Translations under genes and position numbers: made by a program
Notes under the pieces: model-generated
The model's input: only the letters and a program-made list of their open reading frames with translations
Told to the model about the DNA's origin: nothing
Database searches by the model: none
Source: Halieaceae bacterium
Lineage (GTDB): Bacteria > Pseudomonadota > Gammaproteobacteria > Pseudomonadales > Halieaceae
Reading direction: 5' to 3'
Assembly: GCA_018666055.1 (NCBI GenBank)
Contig: JABJAS010000351.1
Coordinates: forward strand, 1 to 7,773
DNA: 7,773 nt
Part shown: positions 6,021 through 7,773 of the stretch, piece after piece
Layout: the number at the start of each line of letters is the position of its first letter
Position numbering within the stretch: the first letter of the stretch is position 1

Positions 6021-6419
6021 TTAACTCGATGACACAATGAAGTTCAGCTCGACGCCTAAACCGGTGGGATCACTCACCATTAATTGCAGCAACTGTTCGC
6101 CGCTGGGCAAGGTAAACTCCCGCCGCTGAAACGGCACTGCCAGCTGTTCGAATCGATCGATAAACGTCGTCTCGTCGCGGCAAGAAAAGGCAATATGATC
6201 CAGGTAGCCTTCCTCTAGATCAGGAACCTGCGGCCCATCCGGCCACTCCATTAGATGCAAAACGGGAAGATCAGACAGATAAAGCCAATACCCAGCCACG
6301 GGTACGTCCGGCCTTGGACCCGCCTCAAGCCCAATCACATCGACATAGAAATCACGGACCGTGCGCAGTAACGCAGAGGGCGCGCGAATATTAAAATGAT
6401 TAAACGCAATCAGTGGCAC
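6021..6419 (-). CDS. VOC superfamily (glyoxalase/extradiol dioxygenase fold) protein
   Basis: A 132-residue cytosolic protein with two beta-alpha-beta-beta-beta modules. Module 1 begins FNHFNIRAP and contains VRDFYVDVIGLEAGPRP, the typical VOC helix and 'GL..G.RP' turn. Module 2 begins LDHIAFSC and ends DPTGLGVELNF. The positions that carry metal ligands in this superfamily hold H8, H55, H75 and E124, so a metal site is plausible. The substrate is unknown, as for most small VOC proteins. The start is taken as GTG at 6419, with AGGGAG 7 nt upstream and the conserved beta-1 strand directly after. The frame is open to an ATG at 6479, but that would lie inside the preceding gene. It sits 31 nt behind the exported NTF2-like gene and is probably co-transcribed with it. 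Confidence 0.88.
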   Translation of the reverse strand: MPLIAFNHFNIRAPSALLRTVRDFYVDVIGLEAGPRPDVPVAGYWLYLSDLPVLHLMEWPDGPQVPDLEEGYLDHIAFSCRDETTFIDRFEQLAVPFQRREFTLPSGEQLLQLMVSDPTGLGVELNFIVSSS

Positions 6420-6426
6420 TGCCCCA

Positions 6427-6432
6427 CTCCCT
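6427..6432 (-). promoter_or_regulatory. Ribosome binding site supporting a GTG start for the VOC gene
   Basis: Read on the - strand this is AGGGAG, 7 nt before the GTG at 6419. No comparable site precedes the ATG at 6479. Confidence 0.7.
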
Positions 6433-6450
6433 ACTTTGAGTGTCGTGAAT

Positions 6451-6966
6451 CTACTCCGGCATTTGCTGAGACGCCACATTGAGCAATCTCACTTTGCCAT
6501 TTTCCAGCAATACATCGATCGTCTCGTAAGCCGTGACGGTCGCTCCATCGGGATTGGTGGTAGTCACTAACGTACCGGTTGCCAACCACTCCTCCATTTC
6601 TCCATCCTCATTCTCTCCGTCATTCGCGATAGCCCACCAAACCTTCCAAGTTGTCTGCTGCGTCTCGATCCACGTCTTCAAAAATGCCGAATGGGCCTCG
6701 GACCCCCTAATCACCTCTCCGTGGGCCGCAACACCCTTGAAGTCAGGCGCATTCATCGCCGCAATTTTGTCAAAATCACGATCATTGTGTGCCTGTATGT
6801 AATCGACCCAGATCGCAACATTGGCCTGATTACCAGCATAGAGTGGCTTCGTAATACCATCACCGAAGTGCTGCACACCGATGACCACCTTGGATTCATG
6901 GTGACCCGCCAAAGCGCCCACACTGAGTAGCGCAGCTATTAACACGCCCAATACCATTGACCTCAT
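6451..6966 (-). CDS. Exported NTF2/SnoaL-like protein
   Basis: A 171-residue protein. Residues 1-20 are a signal peptide (A-L-A before the cut), leaving a mature start of G-H-H. The body has the NTF2-like layout: a helix with VDYIQAHNDRDFDKIAAM (about 54-71, the usual 'N..D.d.l..l' pattern), then APDFKGVAAHGEVIRG (73-88), a helix AHSAFLKTWIE, and long strands ending in YETIDVLLENGKVRLLNVASQQ (about 147-168). Members of this cone-shaped fold bind small ligands or act as isomerases or hydrolases. No clear catalytic Asp/His pair could be assigned, so binding is as likely as catalysis. AGGGAG at 6973-6978 (- strand, 6-nt spacing) supports the start. It is first in a unit with the VOC gene and divergent from another NTF2-like gene. 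Confidence 0.82.
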   Translation of the reverse strand: MRSMVLGVLIAALLSVGALAGHHESKVVIGVQHFGDGITKPLYAGNQANVAIWVDYIQAHNDRDFDKIAAMNAPDFKGVAAHGEVIRGSEAHSAFLKTWIETQQTTWKVWWAIANDGENEDGEMEEWLATGTLVTTTNPDGATVTAYETIDVLLENGKVRLLNVASQQMPE

Positions 6967-7009
6967 CGCTTTCTCCCTGTGTTGTGTCGGTTTCAGAGAT
7001 CATAGTGAA

Positions 7010-7061
7010 CAACCCAACACGCCTACACAAGGACTACGTAGGCGAACTGGTAAACGGGTTG
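7010..7061. promoter_or_regulatory. Nested inverted repeats in the divergent intergenic region
   Basis: CGCCTAC (7020-7026) and GTAGGCG (7038-7044) are perfect 7-bp inverted arms with 11 bp between them. Outside these, CAACCC (7010-7015) and GGGTTG (7056-7061) form a second perfect 6-bp inverted pair around nearly the same centre. The arrangement between two divergent genes suggests a regulator's operator. A -10-like TATGAT on the - strand (6999-7004) lies beside it, though without a good -35 element. Confidence 0.45.
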
Positions 7062-7121
7062 CGGGTTCTCCTCTACGGTGAGTGCTGGTAACGTAATCGC
7101 TCACCGATCGCGTTCCATCAC

Positions 7122-7126
7122 AGGAG
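7122..7126 (+). promoter_or_regulatory. Ribosome binding site of the cytosolic NTF2-like gene
   Basis: AGGAG lies 5 nt before the ATG at 7132. It selects that start over an in-frame GTG at 7078, which has no comparable site. Confidence 0.75.
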
Positions 7127-7131
7127 AACTC

Positions 7132-7470
7132 ATGAACAACTTGTCGCCCATCGGAGAGGCCATCAAAGAATACAAACTCAACGCTGGAGGCGGATTCAAG
7201 GCATGGTCAAGGGTGCCGTGCGCCGAGCACTATCGAATGCACGTCCCTTCAATGGGCTTTGATGTGACCGGTCACGCAGAGGTAAACGACGTGATATTTG
7301 GCTGGCTTACCGATATTGGTGCACAACAAGAACTCATGAATATTGTTGAGTTCGGAGCCTCAGTCACCTGCTTTTTGCGGATTACCGATAAAGAGGGCGC
7401 CGTCCTAGAGATTGTTGAGGTCTTTCAGATTGATACCGAGGGCCATGTCAGCGAAATCTGGGCGCTGTAA
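7132..7470 (+). CDS. Small cytosolic NTF2/SnoaL-like protein
   Basis: A 112-residue protein without a signal peptide or membrane segment. The layout fits an NTF2-like domain: an N-terminal helical part (PIGEAIKEYKLNAGGGFKAW), then AEHYRMHVPSMGFDVTGHAEVNDVIFGWLTD (about 31-61), equivalent to the strand, 'G...' turn and third helix of SnoaL-like proteins. Strands follow: MNIVEFGASVTCFLRIT (69-85), AVLEIVEVFQID and a final HVSEIWAL, the last being the usual SnoaL ending. It is likely a dimer that binds a small hydrophobic ligand; no reaction can be assigned. It is divergent from the exported NTF2-like gene, so the two may share control from the repeats between them, but their sequences are not closely alike. 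Confidence 0.75.
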   Translation: MNNLSPIGEAIKEYKLNAGGGFKAWSRVPCAEHYRMHVPSMGFDVTGHAEVNDVIFGWLTDIGAQQELMNIVEFGASVTCFLRITDKEGAVLEIVEVFQIDTEGHVSEIWAL

Positions 7471-7563
7471 AGCGTCTCTTTGGTGTTGCTCTACCCTCTC
7501 GTCGCGGTGAAGGCAATGGCCAACCTTGGCGATGAGTTACGCCCGTTTGAACCCCACTTGACC

Positions 7564-7579
7564 ACTGCCGAACGGCAGT
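7564..7579. promoter_or_regulatory. Near-perfect palindrome upstream of the last gene
   Basis: ACTGCCG-AA-CGGCAGT is a perfect dyad with 7-bp arms, ending 21 bp before the GTG at 7601. It directly follows TTGACC (7558-7563), a -35-like hexamer, but no -10 element follows at the right distance. No T-run follows, so an operator or leader hairpin is more likely than a terminator. Confidence 0.4.
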
Positions 7580-7600
7580 CACCCGCAGGAGTCATTCAAC

Positions 7601-7773
7601 GTGTCGCAACCAGGAGGTGAGCTGAGCGATTACCACCCTGTCTTAGTCGAGGGCATGGGGGCCTACGACCAGCGTGACCCGCTGCAGGTAGCGCAACAGG
7701 TGTGCCGGCAATTGACGCGCCATTGGGTTCATCGACCACCCTCAAAACCGCTCATACTGCTGACTCAGGGTGA
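7601..7773 (+). CDS. N-terminal part of an unidentified gene, cut by the window end
   Basis: A frame opening with GTG at 7601 stays open for 57 codons to the window edge; the last in-frame stop before it is at 7559-7561. AGGAG at 7587-7591 lies 9 nt before the GTG, and no ATG is available in frame before an internal Met at codon 19. The visible protein is soluble in character: YHPVLVEGMGAYDQRDP, then a helix VAQQVCRQLTRHW, then KPLILLTQG, which looks like the first core strand of an alpha/beta domain. I do not recognise the family. The coherent helix-strand pattern and the ribosome binding site make a real gene likely. Confidence 0.6.
   Translation, partial: MSQPGGELSDYHPVLVEGMGAYDQRDPLQVAQQVCRQLTRHWVHRPPSKPLILLTQG

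Noticed and set aside
6420..6479. Upstream ATG at 6479 for the VOC gene
   Set aside because: It lies inside the end of the NTF2-like gene, has no ribosome binding site, and adds residues before the first conserved VOC strand.
1..7773. CRISPR array, tRNA, rRNA, insertion sequence or toxin-antitoxin pair
   Set aside because: No regularly spaced direct repeats, cloverleaf, transposase-like frame or terminal inverted repeats were seen on either strand.

Overview
The window looks like a stretch of chromosome from a Gram-negative gammaproteobacterium, probably marine and heterotrophic. This rests on moderate GC, tightly packed genes, a run of Sec-exported proteins with an 'A-D-D/N-H' start to the mature chain, a classical Fur-box-like site and AGGAG-type ribosome binding sites. 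The taxonomic guess is inference only; no rRNA or tRNA is present to support it.

Layout. (1) Positions 1-2395, + strand: an amino-acid transport operon. A cut-off reading frame ends with its stop codon inside the azlC start (ATGA). It is followed by azlC and azlD, which also overlap by ATGA, and by a 12-TM-type APC-superfamily amino acid permease 13 bp further on. A weak hairpin follows. (2) Positions 2396-5079, + strand: three consecutive exported proteins of about 250 residues with no firmly recognisable name. Each appears to be two similar modules of about 100 residues, the length and pattern expected of a dimeric alpha/beta-barrel (NIPSNAP/ABM-like) fold. A sigma-70-like promoter with a Fur-box-like palindrome in its spacer precedes the first. 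A hairpin with a good terminator follows the second, and strong hairpins follow the third. (3) Positions 5326-6966, - strand: an exported rhodanese-like protein in its own unit, and upstream of it a two-gene unit encoding an exported NTF2/SnoaL-like protein and a VOC (glyoxalase-fold) protein. (4) Positions 7132-7773, + strand: a small cytosolic NTF2/SnoaL-like protein, divergent from the exported one across an intergenic region with nested inverted repeats, then the first 57 codons of an unrecognised gene that runs off the end.

What stands out. Four of the five exported proteins (all three two-module proteins and the exported NTF2-like protein) are predicted by the -3/-1 cleavage rule to have a mature chain beginning X-X-His: DDH, DNH, DDH and GHH. 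That is the form of the amino-terminal Cu(II)/Ni(II)-binding (ATCUN) motif. Together with the Fur-box-like site it suggests, without proving, a metal-responsive set of periplasmic or secreted small-fold proteins. The cell-level role of these proteins cannot be read from the sequence.
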